Origin: Roridomyces roridus
Taxonomy: Eukaryota > Basidiomycota > Agaricomycetes > Agaricales > Mycenaceae
DNA: 64,000 nt
Reading direction: 5' to 3'
Assembly (NCBI GenBank): GCA_029378245.1
Contig: JARKIF010000015.1
Location: 682,001-746,000, forward strand
Under the pieces are notes generated by a model. The model did not search any database, was not told the origin of the DNA, and saw only the letters and a program-made list of their open reading frames with translations. Below are positions 52,749 to 63,647 of the stretch, in pieces. Position 1 is the first letter of the stretch. Each line of letters begins with the position of its first letter. The position numbers were made by a program, and so were the translations under genes.

Positions 52749-53466
52749 TAATTTTGTAATTCAACAGCAAATAAAAGGATGTATGTATGTGCGTGGAATG
52801 GAAACTGTCTCCAAGAATTCACAGCTACTTTGTTTGAATAACACTACATCTCATTGATACCTTAAATAACTCATTCACCGCTCCTCTTGAACTCCTCCAA
52901 TGCATATCCGGCATGCTGCAACTTGTTGCGGATATCTAAGCTGTACCCACTGGGCCCAATTTCCGAGTTGTCTGTGCCAGAGTCCTCAGGTAAAGCCACC
53001 CTGATGCCCTCCGCAGATGAGAGGGAGGTGGTTGACACAGAGGAGTCACTTTGCAGGTTGCCGGGAGCTGGCCGGGTTGTTCCCAGCGATGGTCCGACCA
53101 CATTCTCTAATTTTGTAATTCAACAGCAAATAAAAGGATGTATGTATGTGCGTGGAATGGAAACTATCTCCAAGAATTCACAGCTACTTTGTTTGAATAA
53201 CACTACATCTCATTGATATCCCAACTCATTCACCGCTCCTCTTGAACTCCTCCAATGCATATCCGGCACGCTGCAACTTGTTGCGGATATCTAAGCTGTA
53301 CCCACTGGATTCAATTTCCGAGTCGTCTGTGCCAGAGTCCTGAGGTAAAGCCACCCTGACGCCCTCCGCAGATGAGAGGGAGGTGGTTGACACAGAGGAG
53401 TCGCTTTGCAGGTTGCCGGGAGCTGGCCGGGTTGTTCCCAGCGATGGTCCGACCACATTCTCGGCA
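52749..53466. repeat. 359-bp tandem duplication
   Basis: Two adjacent copies, about 52749-53107 and 53108-53466, at an offset of 359 bp. Both begin TAATTTTGTAATTCAACAGC and end GATGGTCCGACCACATTCTC, with a few substitutions and one small indel. Each contains the coding 3' end of the minus-strand gene (about 75 codons, ending LEEFKRSGE) plus its 3' flank. Only the copy at 53226 and upward remains attached to the rest of that gene. Confidence 0.9.
52871..53101 (-). pseudogene. Duplicated 3' end of the downstream gene
   Basis: The open frame reads GPSLGTTRPAPGNLQSDSSV, then SLDIRNKLQHAGYALEEF, with a stop. It is nearly identical to the end of the gene at 53226 (about 7 differences in 75 residues). 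It has no upstream exons of its own. It could be transcribed as an alternative 3' end. Confidence 0.7.
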
Positions 53467-56400
53467 GCCTGTGGCTCTGCTCCCGACCCCACACCAGCAC
53501 CCGGCGTCACAGTCAGCTCCACGGCCGCACTCGCTGCAGGTACAGACTGAAAATCTTCATCCAAGCTGGGCCAGACCGTGTTTCTCCACTCCTTGTTCGT
53601 CTCGTCCCACCCCCGCGCAACATATTCGTGAAGAGGGATATCAATCAGGCCACTCTTCATGAATTTTTGGCGGCGAAAGATTTTCACTAAATTGCGGGGG
53701 ATTTTGCGAAAACCAGTCTTTGGAGTCGGATGGGTTTTCTTGGGACTCAGATGAGTTTTGCGGTCAATCAGCCCAACTGCCACGGAATTTGCCGCATTGT
53801 GGGGAAAAGGGATTGAATTCAATGGTTGAGGGTCTGCATGAACATGTGAGCCGTATTGCTAAATTTCCTTCGTGTTGAGCTGCTCACCATGTGGTTGCGT
53901 GTGCACAAGATCAATGTGCTTCTCATCTGGAATGCGGATTCGCTTCGGATTCCGAATTTCTGGCAGGTAGGTCTTGGGATGCTTGAATCCAGTTCAAGAG
54001 GGAATCCAACAAAGCTGACTCACAGTTGTCAAAACAATCACTCCCCGTGCTCGAGCCTGAAGTGTGGGATTGTTGATCCATAGAATGACCTGGCTTCTCA
54101 GGACATGTGATATTTGGGGCAGTTTGATGAGATTACGCTCCTGGGGCACATTCAATGACTAAAGATGATTTGGGAAACTGCCTACCTCCTCTCCATCCAG
54201 TTTGATCCCCATTCCAAATCGGATTTTCAAAGGATGTTGAATACCGTCTTCGTCCTTCGTAGTGTGCCAGCCCAGATCATAGGATGAATACGAACTTGTT
54301 GGGATGTTCCATTCTTTCCCCACCTGTGGATTCACAACACACAATGGAGCAGGCTATATGCAGACACGATAAGTCATCTGTGAGGTTTTTGTGGCTGCAA
54401 AACCTTGCCTTTTGATCCGCCAATTGTCGTGCCTTCCCCGTCGTTTGACCCCCGGAAACAGTGACTGCAACCCCAGAAGTTCCCCCGGATAAGGAGCCTC
54501 CGCCCTGCGTTGAGTCCTGTGTTGTATTTGTAGCTATCGTAGCCGGCCTTTCAAAACCACGGGGCAAACTAGCTTGTGGTGAATACCATTGGATGCATAC
54601 TGCAACACTCTGCTCACTATTCTCTGTCAAAGATGGAATTGGGCTTATGAACAATGAAACCAAGATTGCTGTAGGAGTCATCAAGCAAGAGTTCGGAGGG
54701 TCGCATCTCAATTTTGAGGTCCACGCTAGAAAGTATCTGGGGTCGGGTTAACGGGTCATCGAATTCGCGTTTATCTGCCTTGAGTGTCTGGAATTTGAAC
54801 TGCATGTTTCCAGTATGAATCAGAAGGATCTCATCCATTTTCAGAAAGATAAACGAACCATTGTTTCAGTTGAAAGCACCACGTCGTACGGTCCGCTTTC
54901 CGTCGCGTGGAGGTGCAAGGTAAGCTTTGTGCCGTGGGCTCCATCGACAGGTTTCTCGACACCCTGTGCAGGTGTTATGTGACCAAAATTTCCTTCGCCG
55001 TGCGAGGCCCCTCCGCGAAGACGAAAGGCGCCGTCCCTGGGCGGGACTTCCAGGTCATCATCACTTTCACTCCGGGTGCCAGCAGTTGACTCTGTGTCCG
55101 ATTCTTGATCTGTAATTGCTACTGAGCTCAGGTCCGAGTCGGTAGAAGAGTACCTACCATCACTCTGCTGCTTGTCGTCGGGAGTCTCCGCAGCTATGAC
55201 TGATGTGAATGGAAGTTGGGGCGCGCGGCGGAACACTTACGGTCAATATGCTGCTTGATCTCGGAGGTCTCGTCGGCAATAAGCGATTGGCGCAGAAACA
55301 TGGCCACAGGATCCTCATTTTCTGGGCGGATCATCACCGCAAAGGCTGATTGCTCGCAGAGCGCCTGAGCGAGGTCAAGGACACGGTCGTCAAGAAAAGA
55401 GCCGAATATTGCCAATGCAGGCGTCTCGGGAGATAGCATCGTGGCAAGCGGGCCACCAAGACCCGCTGAACGAATGGATTTCAACAGGGGAGCATCGAAG
55501 TGCTCCTCAACCCAGGTTTCTGCCTCGACAGATCTGCAGATATCGCAAGAATTACCGCCGTTTGGTGCGGCATTCTCTAAAAAAGATACATCATTTGGAC
55601 GGACGGCCGTAGGATCGTTCGGTCTGGAATCAATGCATCTACTGTCAGTTTCTGATCAATGGGAATGTAGAGGTGCACCGTACAATGGCCCTGGCGCGAG
55701 TATGACGATGGTGGACGGCGAGACGGCATCGGGATCCGATGAGAGAGGAGTGCCCAGGATGTCCCCTGTGTTTTCCGATCCTTCGATGGAGACATTGCTG
55801 ACCGATATCTGGTATCCAGGCGGATCCACAGAATCGGGACTTCCCGTTTCAGAGTGCGCTTCTTCTTCGATGCTTTCTCGCCCTTCCTGTGCCTTGCTTA
55901 GACGAAGTCAAAGTTTCTGATGAAAGCACCTACTTCGGTCATTCTGGCCTGGAAGATCCCGAATCCAAGCCCGGTGTCGGGTGTCTCAGCTTTACTACTG
56001 CTACGTTGGACTCGGAAGTCTGGAATGCATTTTTGTTGCCGTCGTGAAAGTGCGAACAGCGTGATAAAGAGTATAGTGCACCATGAGAATCCACTGGTCC
56101 GCCTTCACCGCCATTATCGTCCGTGCTGGCACCTTGAATGAGTAACCGTAAGTAGCTTTGTCGTTGTCGAAGGAACGCCACAAACCGAATAGTTTCCGGA
56201 GTTGCTCATCGTTTCCGCCGCCGACACCGCCGCGTTCAACTTTGTAAAATGCCAATGATATGAGTTTGTAATCGATTGTTTTTGGGAGAATGTCACTGAC
56301 CATGGAAGTTTACCGGTGGGCTCTCGCCTGTGCCCCCCTCGCCTCCTCGGTTGCCGCTTTCTCCGCCTGCGCCGCCTGTACCACCTGAAATGTCGGCAAT

Positions 56401-56906
56401 CAACATTTTCTTTTGTTGACGGAAGAAGATTGGTATGGCGTACCATGAATTTGCAACGAAGGACTTTGCGGCCAATTGAGACGGGGACCTTGACCCATCC
56501 CACCGATTTCTCCGCGCAGCCAAGCATAAAGTTTATTGTCCGGTGCGGGTGCCAGAGCACTACCGCCGTCGCCATTACCGTCCGTTTCGTTACCTAAAAA
56601 GTTGCCTTTGTCCATCATAAAATAGGAAGAATGCCACGAACCAAACTCCCCTCTAAGGTCGGCATCGCCTACGCCACCTTCTTTCGAGGACCCCGCGCCA
56701 CGGAAGTCCTCTCTGCCTTTGCCACCCCGACCTGCACACAATCAACATGGATTGCATTCTTACTGTTGGAAAGTATATCCCGCACCACGACGAAACTCGG
56801 AGATTGATAGGGAGGGCGACTCGCCTGTTCCGTCGCCACCGCCGGTCTTTGTGTGGGGATGGCCCGGCTTAGTGGGATTTTCTGTGACGGAGCATGAACT
56901 CGTCAT
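53226..56906 (-). CDS. Multi-exon protein with glycine-rich repeats, unknown function
   Basis: The start ATG at 56906 gives MTSSCSVTENPTKPGHPHTK, preceded by a TATATAAG box about 105 nt upstream. Successive exons carry Gly-rich modules (GRGGKGREDFRGAGSS, EIGGMGQGPRLNWPQSP, ISGGTGGAGGESGNRGGEGG). Then come a helical part (LRKLFGLWRSFDNDKATYGY), SIRSAGLGGPLATMLSPETP, LDLAQALCEQSAFAVMIRPE and an acidic Ser-rich stretch (SDLSSVAITDQESDTES). The last part has PLKIRFGMGIKLDGEEV, a basic segment (KIPRNLVKIFRRQKF), a WDETNKEWRNTVWPSLDEDF motif and the C-terminus ALEEFKRSGE. The GGxGGxGG module is frequent in Agaricomycete proteins of unknown function. It converges on the TPR-CHAT gene. Exons are reasonably clear but not every junction was verified, and I cannot assign a function. 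Confidence 0.6.
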
Positions 56907-57012
56907 GCGGGGCTAGTATGTGCAAGCCACAGGATAGAGGACGTACTGGCGTGGGTGTGTCGATCCGTGGGTCCCATTCGCGATCGTTTCGTCCATTGAA
57001 ATCCAGGGCTAC

Positions 57013-57020
57013 TTATATAT
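57013..57020 (-). promoter_or_regulatory. TATA box of the glycine-rich-repeat gene
   Basis: The minus strand reads CAGATATATAAGTAGCCC about 105 nt upstream of the ATG at 56906. Confidence 0.5.
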
Positions 57021-58426
57021 CTGTACCAGAGAACCACACCAAAATAGCGCTTCTTGAATGGCAGATGGCATGAAGGGCATGGATGCAATTGAGGTGCGGT
57101 GATACAACGGTTTCTGTAGATAGCACGAGCCCAGATGCTCGAGTTCCAGCCACAGAGATCGAGACCTATGCAAGATTGAGGCAGGGCGCGTCCAGCAGAT
57201 GGAAGTCGAAACAGAGCTCCATTTATTGATCCGATTGATGATTACATAAGCGCTTTTATCGCCTTGTCCTCACCGTCATGCTGGTCCCGCGAATAATGCC
57301 TGACCCTCCCGTTCTCCCAGCAGAATTAAGGCTCCACCGGGAACACTCCTGGTGTTGATGAATTCGCAAGCCACTACCTTCGACTTCCTTCAGACGCCCT
57401 ACCACGGCAAGCTTCTTTGCGCTCGAAGGTCCACTGGCCAAAATCCCGCATCCGAGCACACGATACACTGGGCCTTGACGACCGATTCAGGTAACTTGTG
57501 ACGAGGGAGACGTCTGAGACGATCCACATGCAGGTGCGTGGGCTTTCCTCGACGTACGCTGCTGATGAATTGCTTGCCAGGCCCGCGATATTGATATAAT
57601 CCGATGGCTACGATGACCCGCTCTTCTCCCTCAGTGCCTCATCCCAGCTGTCGCTATCCGCGTAGCAGCAAATATGCCCTCGCAGCCTCCTGTCGACATC
57701 CGCGTCATCACAGCTCCCGCGTACGTCCCTTCCTGGCGTTCTCGGATTGCAAGTCAAGGCTGTCGGCGTCTCGCTACGGGTCGGTCAGGGTGATGTCGAA
57801 ACCTCGTTGTCGCACCAGCACCGCGCGATGCTTTGCCACTCGTGATGACACCCACTCCCACTTTCACCATCACACTCGCCCTGCTGCTCGACGAGTGGCC
57901 TGGCGCGGACCATTACCGACCTCAGCCTGGATAAGGGCGGACGACGACGATGGACAGAACACCGCCCGTATTCGTATCTCAGCCAACGCGACGCAGCGTC
58001 GTCGTGGCGCGGGCTCGGACTACTGTCGATGCAGAGCGTGGCTATACAGTCTTTGGCGGTGACGAGGAGTTGATGTCGCGGGCAGAGACGTGGTCGATTC
58101 CAGCGTGCAGGTGCGCATCTCAGCTCACCCGCATTGCGTCGCCTCCGCTGACGATTGAATCCAGATATGGAGGGTTCTCAAGGAAGAGCAGCTCGACGAA
58201 TGAAGGTTCCGTAAAAGGATGGCCGCAGCGGGGAGGCTTCCGTGGAGGAGGAGCATCGGTGCATTGTCATCCCTCTTCCCACTACCACTCATTCACTCCC
58301 TCCCAGAACGTCCTGCGGATGCAGATGCTGTGATGGTGCCAGAAGCCGGCGGGCTCTACTTACGTGGCTGACCGTCCCGCATCGTGCCATCGTCTCAATT
58401 TCGTCTCCCTGGTATTCGCGAGCATT
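57021..58426. other. Region without a supported gene, about 1.4 kb
   Basis: Overlapping frames at 57604-58333 are Arg/Ser-rich and look non-coding. A short minus-strand frame at 57256-57468 has no recognised motif. It could contain remnants of an exon-rich gene I could not assemble. Confidence 0.4.
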
Positions 58427-59073
58427 CACTGCATTTTACCTATTTCTAGGCAAACCCCTTGCCTAGATGTCTAGACAAACCACCTTGGCAAGGATGTTTG
58501 CCTGGCCTTGTCAAGATAGTCTAGATACATGCATCTGAGTTCGTCTGAGTTTGTCTTTGCTCAGCTTGGATTTAGACGAACCCAGAGAAACCCAGACAAT
58601 GCTGCTCAAGCCAGATAAAATTGACCAGGCCTTGGCCGATGGGAAGAAGTGTTGCAAACTGTACAAATACACATTAAATGGTGTTTGGTGAGCTACGGGG
58701 GCCCATCCTTGAGCTAAATTCACCCAACGAGAGCCGGATCCTTTGGAGATCCGCCGTCGGTGGCTGCTGGTCGAACAAGCTCTATTTTTCTCAGGCCGTC
58801 ATTCTGACAACAGATTTGGAGCGCAATGAGATTGGCGCACACCTTGGTCACGAAGTCGGGGATTTTCGTTGGCGGGATGAGCCCAGGTAAGGCCCGACAA
58901 ACCCAGATCAACCTCTGCAAGGTTGGTCGAGGACACCTCGTAGAACCTAGATCAACCCCCGTTCCAGACCAAGCCCGATCAAGCTAAATAAACCTACACA
59001 AGGCCCGATAAACCCAGACCCAACCTCGTAGAACCTAGATTACCCCTTGCCTAGAAATGGGCAAAATGCAGTG
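58427..59073. mobile_element. 647-bp CACTG-ended non-autonomous element
   Basis: The ends are inverted copies: left CACTGCATTTTACCTATTTC and right (reverse complement) CACTGCATTTTGCCCATTTC, both continuing TAGGCAA. A 3-bp duplication ATT flanks it (58424-58426 and 59074-59076). Subterminal zones are crowded with short motifs such as CTAGACAAACC, AACCCAGA and CTCGTAGAACCTAGAT. CACTG ends, a 3-bp duplication and subterminal repeats again point to the CACTA superfamily. No transposase frame is present. Confidence 0.75.
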
Positions 59074-59474
59074 ATTGAAGCGGGATCCTGACTGGGAGTC
59101 TGGCAGCTGGCTGATGTACGTACTCGGCTTCCAGTAGCGGATGCTGTCGCATACTTTCATACCTAATCAAATCCGTCTCCCGATACCCGCAGAGGCCGGG
59201 TGGTTTGCAAGGGACGTGGAAGGAAAGCCGTATGTTTGGGCATGTGTACAGGTGATCGGCATTCGGCAGCGCGGCATCCTTAAAATCGATTCGAGTCTCA
59301 CTTTTCCCTTTCTCTACTTTTCTCTTCCTGCCCTCATCTTCGAGCTGCGCTCGAGATATTAGTGCCTTACCTTGCTCTCATCTGCTCTCAACTTGCTGTT
59401 ACATTGTTCCGTTCTTAACCCTTCTCTATTCCCGCCCTCCCGCCCTCCTCTCCACGACACCCTCCTCCATCACC
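59074..59474. other. Promoter region of the kinase gene
   Basis: Ends in a long pyrimidine-rich stretch (about 59295-59470), a common fungal core-promoter feature. No other feature was seen. Confidence 0.45.
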
Positions 59475-60788
59475 ATGTCCGACTTTTCCTCCTCCTCCCT
59501 TCCCGACCTCACCCACAGCTTCATCGACGAGAATTACCTTCAACTCGTCGAGCTCACCGCCAGCGGCGAGTTTGCCAAAGTTTACAAAGCTTTGGATACG
59601 ACTTCCACCACGGACGATCCCTTTTACTATGCGGTCAAGTGTCTCAGATTCGCCGAGAGGGATTCTAGGTGCGTCGCATCACTTCTTGTGCTCGCCCAAT
59701 GCTTATTTCTTTCCTCGGACAGCCAAGGACGGATCCTCGAGGCCGAGTTGACGAACCATTACCGACTCCGTTACTACGCTGGGGTCGTCCGTCTCCATCG
59801 CATGTTCCGCGAAGGAGATTTCATATTTCTGGTTCTTGATTGGTGCCCCGGAGGCGATCTCTTGGACGCCATCTTCACCGACTTCATATTCGAGGGCCGT
59901 CCACGCCTCGTTCGTGATACATTTGTGGACATCCTGGATGCCGTATCTCAATGCCACGCCCGCGGCATCTACCATAGGGATATTAGACCTGCCAATATCC
60001 TCCTCAGTGCGCGAGGCAAGGGCGTCAAGCTGGCGGATTTCGGGGCGTCGACGAGCGAGAAGGTCATGGGTGGAGGTGTGTCTCACTTTCTCCTTTTCTT
60101 TCTCCTAGATGCTTACATATTCATCTCAGACAACGGCGAGTTCTCATACAGCCCGCGTGACTCGGATCTCTGGTCTTGCGCCCTACCATTATTCGCTCTC
60201 GTTACAAGTACCCGCCCATGGGGCCTCCCGCACGTCATTGACCCCGAGTACGCTGCCTTCTGTACCAACCCAGATACGTACTTTCAAGACGCGTTCGGTC
60301 TCACACCTGCGGCGAATGATTTCTTCCGGTGGTGTTTTGCGGAAGACCCCGCCACCCGCCCGACCCTGGCGCAGATGCGTTTCGCTATACTTAGAATCGG
60401 GCGCTTCACGTTCAAGTCGATGCTTCCGCGTCGCGTGGCAGTGTCTGAGCCTCAGCCAGCACCACCTTTCGAGGACGCTCCGACGTTCATCACCTCCTCC
60501 TCGTCAAGCTCATCAAGCGCCTCGTCCAGCGCTACAACGACGACCCCGCTACCCACGCCATCGTCGTCTACTTCCCTCCTGGACGACCCCAACGTCGGCT
60601 GGGAAGCAATCTCCCCGCCTCCCCTCGTACCCACCAAAGTCCACAACCCCATCTCACCCCCTCAAAGCCCAGGCCCGCCCATCGTCCTCGCACCCGTACT
60701 TCGGTTCTACCACCTGAGGAGAAAGGATGTAGTGCTGAGGGAGAAGATGTTGCGTGGTCTGAGACGGGCGAGGACCTACTATTTTTGA
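59475..60788 (+). CDS. Protein-kinase-fold protein with HRDIRP catalytic loop
   Basis: Three exons: the introns at about 59668-59722 (GTGCGT..GACAG) and 60075-60128 (GTGTGT..CTCAG) are removed in phase, giving DSSQGRILEAEL and MGGDNGEFSYS. Kinase motifs in order are a degenerate Gly loop ASGEFAKVYKA, the VAIK lysine in YAVKCL, GGDLLDAIF, the catalytic loop HRDIRPANILL, the metal-binding ADFGAS, and DSDLWSCALPLF. After the domain comes a Ser/Thr/Pro-rich tail ending RRARTYYF. It resembles fungal Ran1/Sks1-like Ser/Thr kinases. Two oddities stand out: the catalytic-loop Lys of HRDxKP is Arg, and the activation segment is very short with no APE motif. It may therefore be weakly active or a pseudokinase. 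Confidence 0.85.
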   Translation: MSDFSSSSLPDLTHSFIDENYLQLVELTASGEFAKVYKALDTTSTTDDPFYYAVKCLRFAERDSRCVASLLVLAQCLFLSSDSQGRILEAELTNHYRLRYYAGVVRLHRMFREGDFIFLVLDWCPGGDLLDAIFTDFIFEGRPRLVRDTFVDILDAVSQCHARGIYHRDIRPANILLSARGKGVKLADFGASTSEKVMGGGVSHFLLFFLLDAYIFISDNGEFSYSPRDSDLWSCALPLFALVTSTRPWGLPHVIDPEYAAFCTNPDTYFQDAFGLTPAANDFFRWCFAEDPATRPTLAQMRFAILRIGRFTFKSMLPRRVAVSEPQPAPPFEDAPTFITSSSSSSSSASSSATTTTPLPTPSSSTSLLDDPNVGWEAISPPPLVPTKVHNPISPPQSPGPPIVLAPVLRFYHLRRKDVVLREKMLRGLRRARTYYF

Positions 60789-62357
60789 AAAGAGAAAACC
60801 AGAGAGATACGGTTCGGCCGGGAAATGGAGACGAGAAAAGATTAGAAGAAATGCGGAAAATTGGGAGATAAACCTAGAAGTAAAGGGATTGGATTCATGT
60901 AGAAAATAATAGAAGTAAATGTGATTCCGGGGATCGGGAGAGTGCGAAGAGTGGTCGTCGTCTAGGGTATGGACTTGAAGCCAAGGTCACAGACTCCCGG
61001 GACCCAGTCCTGAGTCTGGCTGTAGGTACAGAAAGCCTACAAAAGAGGAGCGAGATTGCGCGGGTTCGATTCCCCGCAATACCGCTGGGTTACCGAACGA
61101 ACAGCAATTCCAGTTTACATATTCCCGCCTCCGCACGTTGAGTAGTAACCCGGAGGTGGGGAACCCCCCATGAAACACGGAGGAGAGCCGGTGTGAAAGG
61201 CGGGTTTTACTTGTGCCCACGGCCCAATCCAAAAGGAAACCATTGCAATTCAAATTTGGATGGTAGGCGCTCGTTTGGCTGGAAGGTTCAAATTTGAGCC
61301 GTGAGCAGGTCCAGCGCCTATTGAACCCACGCCCAGATCAATACCCGTCTGAATTGAGTCGTGATTGTTAGCCCACGGTCAAGAAGTTCGCAGGATATTC
61401 ATTGCTTGCGGAGCTTTATCTGTTGGACCGCCGAGCGTCGACACGAGATGTGCCAATTTTGTGGGTCGAAACTGCCGACTCGCATCTCCAAAGAAGTGCA
61501 GAGTCCTCAAGTGCCATAGGCGCGGCACCGTATTCAATTCAAACACGGTTCAAACTTCAGGCGCCTCCATTCCGCGGCGACTACATCCCGGCGCTCCTAC
61601 GGAACGCTCAAAAGAAGTGTCGACAGTGCCGTATTCCGAGCGGAGGGCCTCTCGACACCTGCCGGCCAGGCTTGGGACTCGTGAATAAGCAGGATATAAG
61701 GAGTCCGCTGCTGACCAATGGCCCATTAGAAATCACCGGCTTGGCCTCGCAAACTTGCCGCATGATTATGCATCGACTATGTTCGGGGTAGAACCTTATG
61801 GACACCGACAACGCGATTAGCAGCATGCCGCGTTGTGCCGGATGCGCCCAAGGTTCCGGCATCCCATCAAACAGGGGCCTTGACTCTGATTGCCGGTTTT
61901 CAACCTTGCACTGAGTCACTTGCTCCCGTCTTGATCTCGATCCTGTCCCTGCGCTGGTGGCCAAAAGTTGGTATGGGACCAGAGACTTCAACGTCTCGAA
62001 TTTCACGAATTCAAGGGTTCTCAGCCTGGGATGAGGACGCTGTTTGTGTCTTCACTTTGAATGTGGAAGGCCGCGGGCCCGCAACTTAACGCGTCGCCAA
62101 ACGGAGAATATGCAGAGTATGGTATTTTGAACCGTTTTCGGCCCATACTTGCCGCCGCCGATGAATTCGCGGGGACCTAACATGAACTATGTATGCTGAA
62201 TGAGCAGCGTCAAATCCCGTGTCTGAGGATAATTCCGCAAGTCATGCACAAATGACTTGCTCCGGTGTGCTCCTACCATGGACACCGAAAAAGGTATAAA
62301 GAGGACCAGTGTTTCTTGAATTTGATCACTGCAGTTCACTGAATCACTCCTTCCGAC
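60789..62357. other. Intergenic, about 1.6 kb
   Basis: No gene was recognised. It includes a T-arm-like hairpin at about 61067-61084 that is not part of a complete tRNA. The promoter of the next gene, with TATAAAG at 62295-62301, is 57 nt before the ATG. Confidence 0.5.
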
Positions 62358-63419
62358 ATGCGCTCCACCAAATTTCTCTCTCTCCTCCCCTTCGTTCGCC
62401 TCGCAATGGCCCAGAACAGCTGGACCTTTGTGCAGCAGGGCAACTCGGGAATTATCCCTCTCGAGCTCATCACGGTGTGAACGACACTCTCCCAGCCAAC
62501 CTCTTCCCTCGGTGTGTCCTCCATCTTCCTTCTTTTTCTTTGCTGACCATTGCATGCAGTTCCATGGTCCTCCCTTCCGGCCACGTCCTGATGATCGCGA
62601 ACAACCAGTCCATGATCTACGACATCGAGACCGACACTGAACTCCTCCGACTTCCAGAGCTCCCAAACGGCGTCCGCATCGGTGTCCCCTTTGATGGTTT
62701 TGCGCAGTTACTCCCCCTCTCGGCCCCTCTGTATGAGCCCACAGTCCTCGCGTGCGGTGGATCCAACAAGTCGGACACCATCACCTTGGAGGAAATGAAC
62801 ACCCAGGACATCGCTACGACCCAGTGCCAGCGCATGACGTTGACTCCAGCCGGCCTTGCTGCCGGCTGGGAGATCGAACACCTGCCGGAGCCGCGGCTCA
62901 TGGCTGATTCCATCATGTTGCCCAGTGGGGACGTGCTCATTATCAACGGTGCCCATTCTGGGTAAGTTGCACAATTTGCAGTTGACCCAAAATTTACGAT
63001 TAATCAGTTACTCGGGCTATCCTTCGATCGGAAATGCGGCGCTCACTGATACCAACGCCGCCAATCCCGCGCAGCGCCCTATCATGTACAAGACAACGCT
63101 GCCGGCCGGTCAAAGGTATTTCCTCCCGAAATTGAGAGTCATATAGTAATAGCTTGCTCAAATTGCACAAAGACTTACTCAAGATGGCCTCCCCACGAGC
63201 CCCATCCCACGCATGTACCACTCCAGTGCGACACTCACCGGAAAAGGGTCCCTCACCATCACCACCCCACCCAACGGCAACATCTATCCTCCCGGCCCCG
63301 CTTGGATCTACCTCACCGTTGACGGTGTCTGGAGCGAGGGTGTCCAGATTATGATTGGAGACGGCGGCAACCCCCCTCGCCCCGCTCAGGGTGTCCCGGT
63401 GTCCATCACCAGCCTTTGA
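62358..63419 (+). pseudogene. Glyoxal-oxidase-like gene with two internal deletions
   Basis: The ATG at 62358 encodes a signal peptide (MRSTKFLSLLPFVRLAMA) and the mature start QNSWTFVQQGNSGIIPLELI. The frame then breaks and jumps to NDTLPANLFP. After an intron it continues as SSMVLPSGHVLMIANNQSMI, LLRLPELPNGVRIGVPFDGF, ACGGSNKSDTI and HLPEPRLMADSIMLPSGDVL. A further exon has PIPRMYHSSATLT, which runs straight into the C-terminal LTITTPPNGNIYPPGPAWIY and ends GVPVSITSL. Normal secreted glyoxal oxidases (AA5_1 copper-radical enzymes that make hydrogen peroxide) are over 550 residues. Here the N-terminal segment holding the Cys-Tyr cofactor pair and the segment with the last copper His are missing; only the Tyr-His pair in RMYHSS remains. 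An inactive relic is most likely. Confidence 0.8.
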
Positions 63420-63493
63420 AGTGGACTCGCGGCGAAACAAACCAATAATAGAGTGTTCTTATTTTCTTGCTATCAGTTTTGTCTCAATCCAGT

Positions 63494-63647
63494 TACTGTA
63501 CTATTTCCACCGTAAGTTCATCAAAATTATGTAATTTTTCGACCGAGAAGGCCGAAAAATTTTCTTTTGAATTATGGCGATTTTTGCACACATCAAAAAA
63601 GGTTGGCTGTGACGTGTGACTGAACTTACGGTTGAAATAGTACAGTA
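63494..63647. mobile_element. 154-bp MITE with 27-bp TIRs
   Basis: Left end TACTGTACTATTTCCACCGT (TIR 63494-63520). The right end is its reverse complement with one mismatch (63621-63647, ending TAGTACAGTA). It is the same length as the element at 5987-6140, has the same TACTGTA ends with TA boundaries, and shares the subterminal GTGACGTGTGAC. No coding capacity. Confidence 0.85.

Noticed and set aside
57604..58333. Overlapping plus-strand frames as a gene
   Set aside because: Arg/Ser/His-rich translations in several frames at once are typical of GC-rich non-coding DNA; no conserved motif.
61060..61090. T-arm-like sequence GCGGGTTCGATTCCCCGC suggesting a tRNA
   Set aside because: The loop would have eight bases, and no matching acceptor stem, anticodon arm or proper A box could be built upstream; treated as chance or relic.
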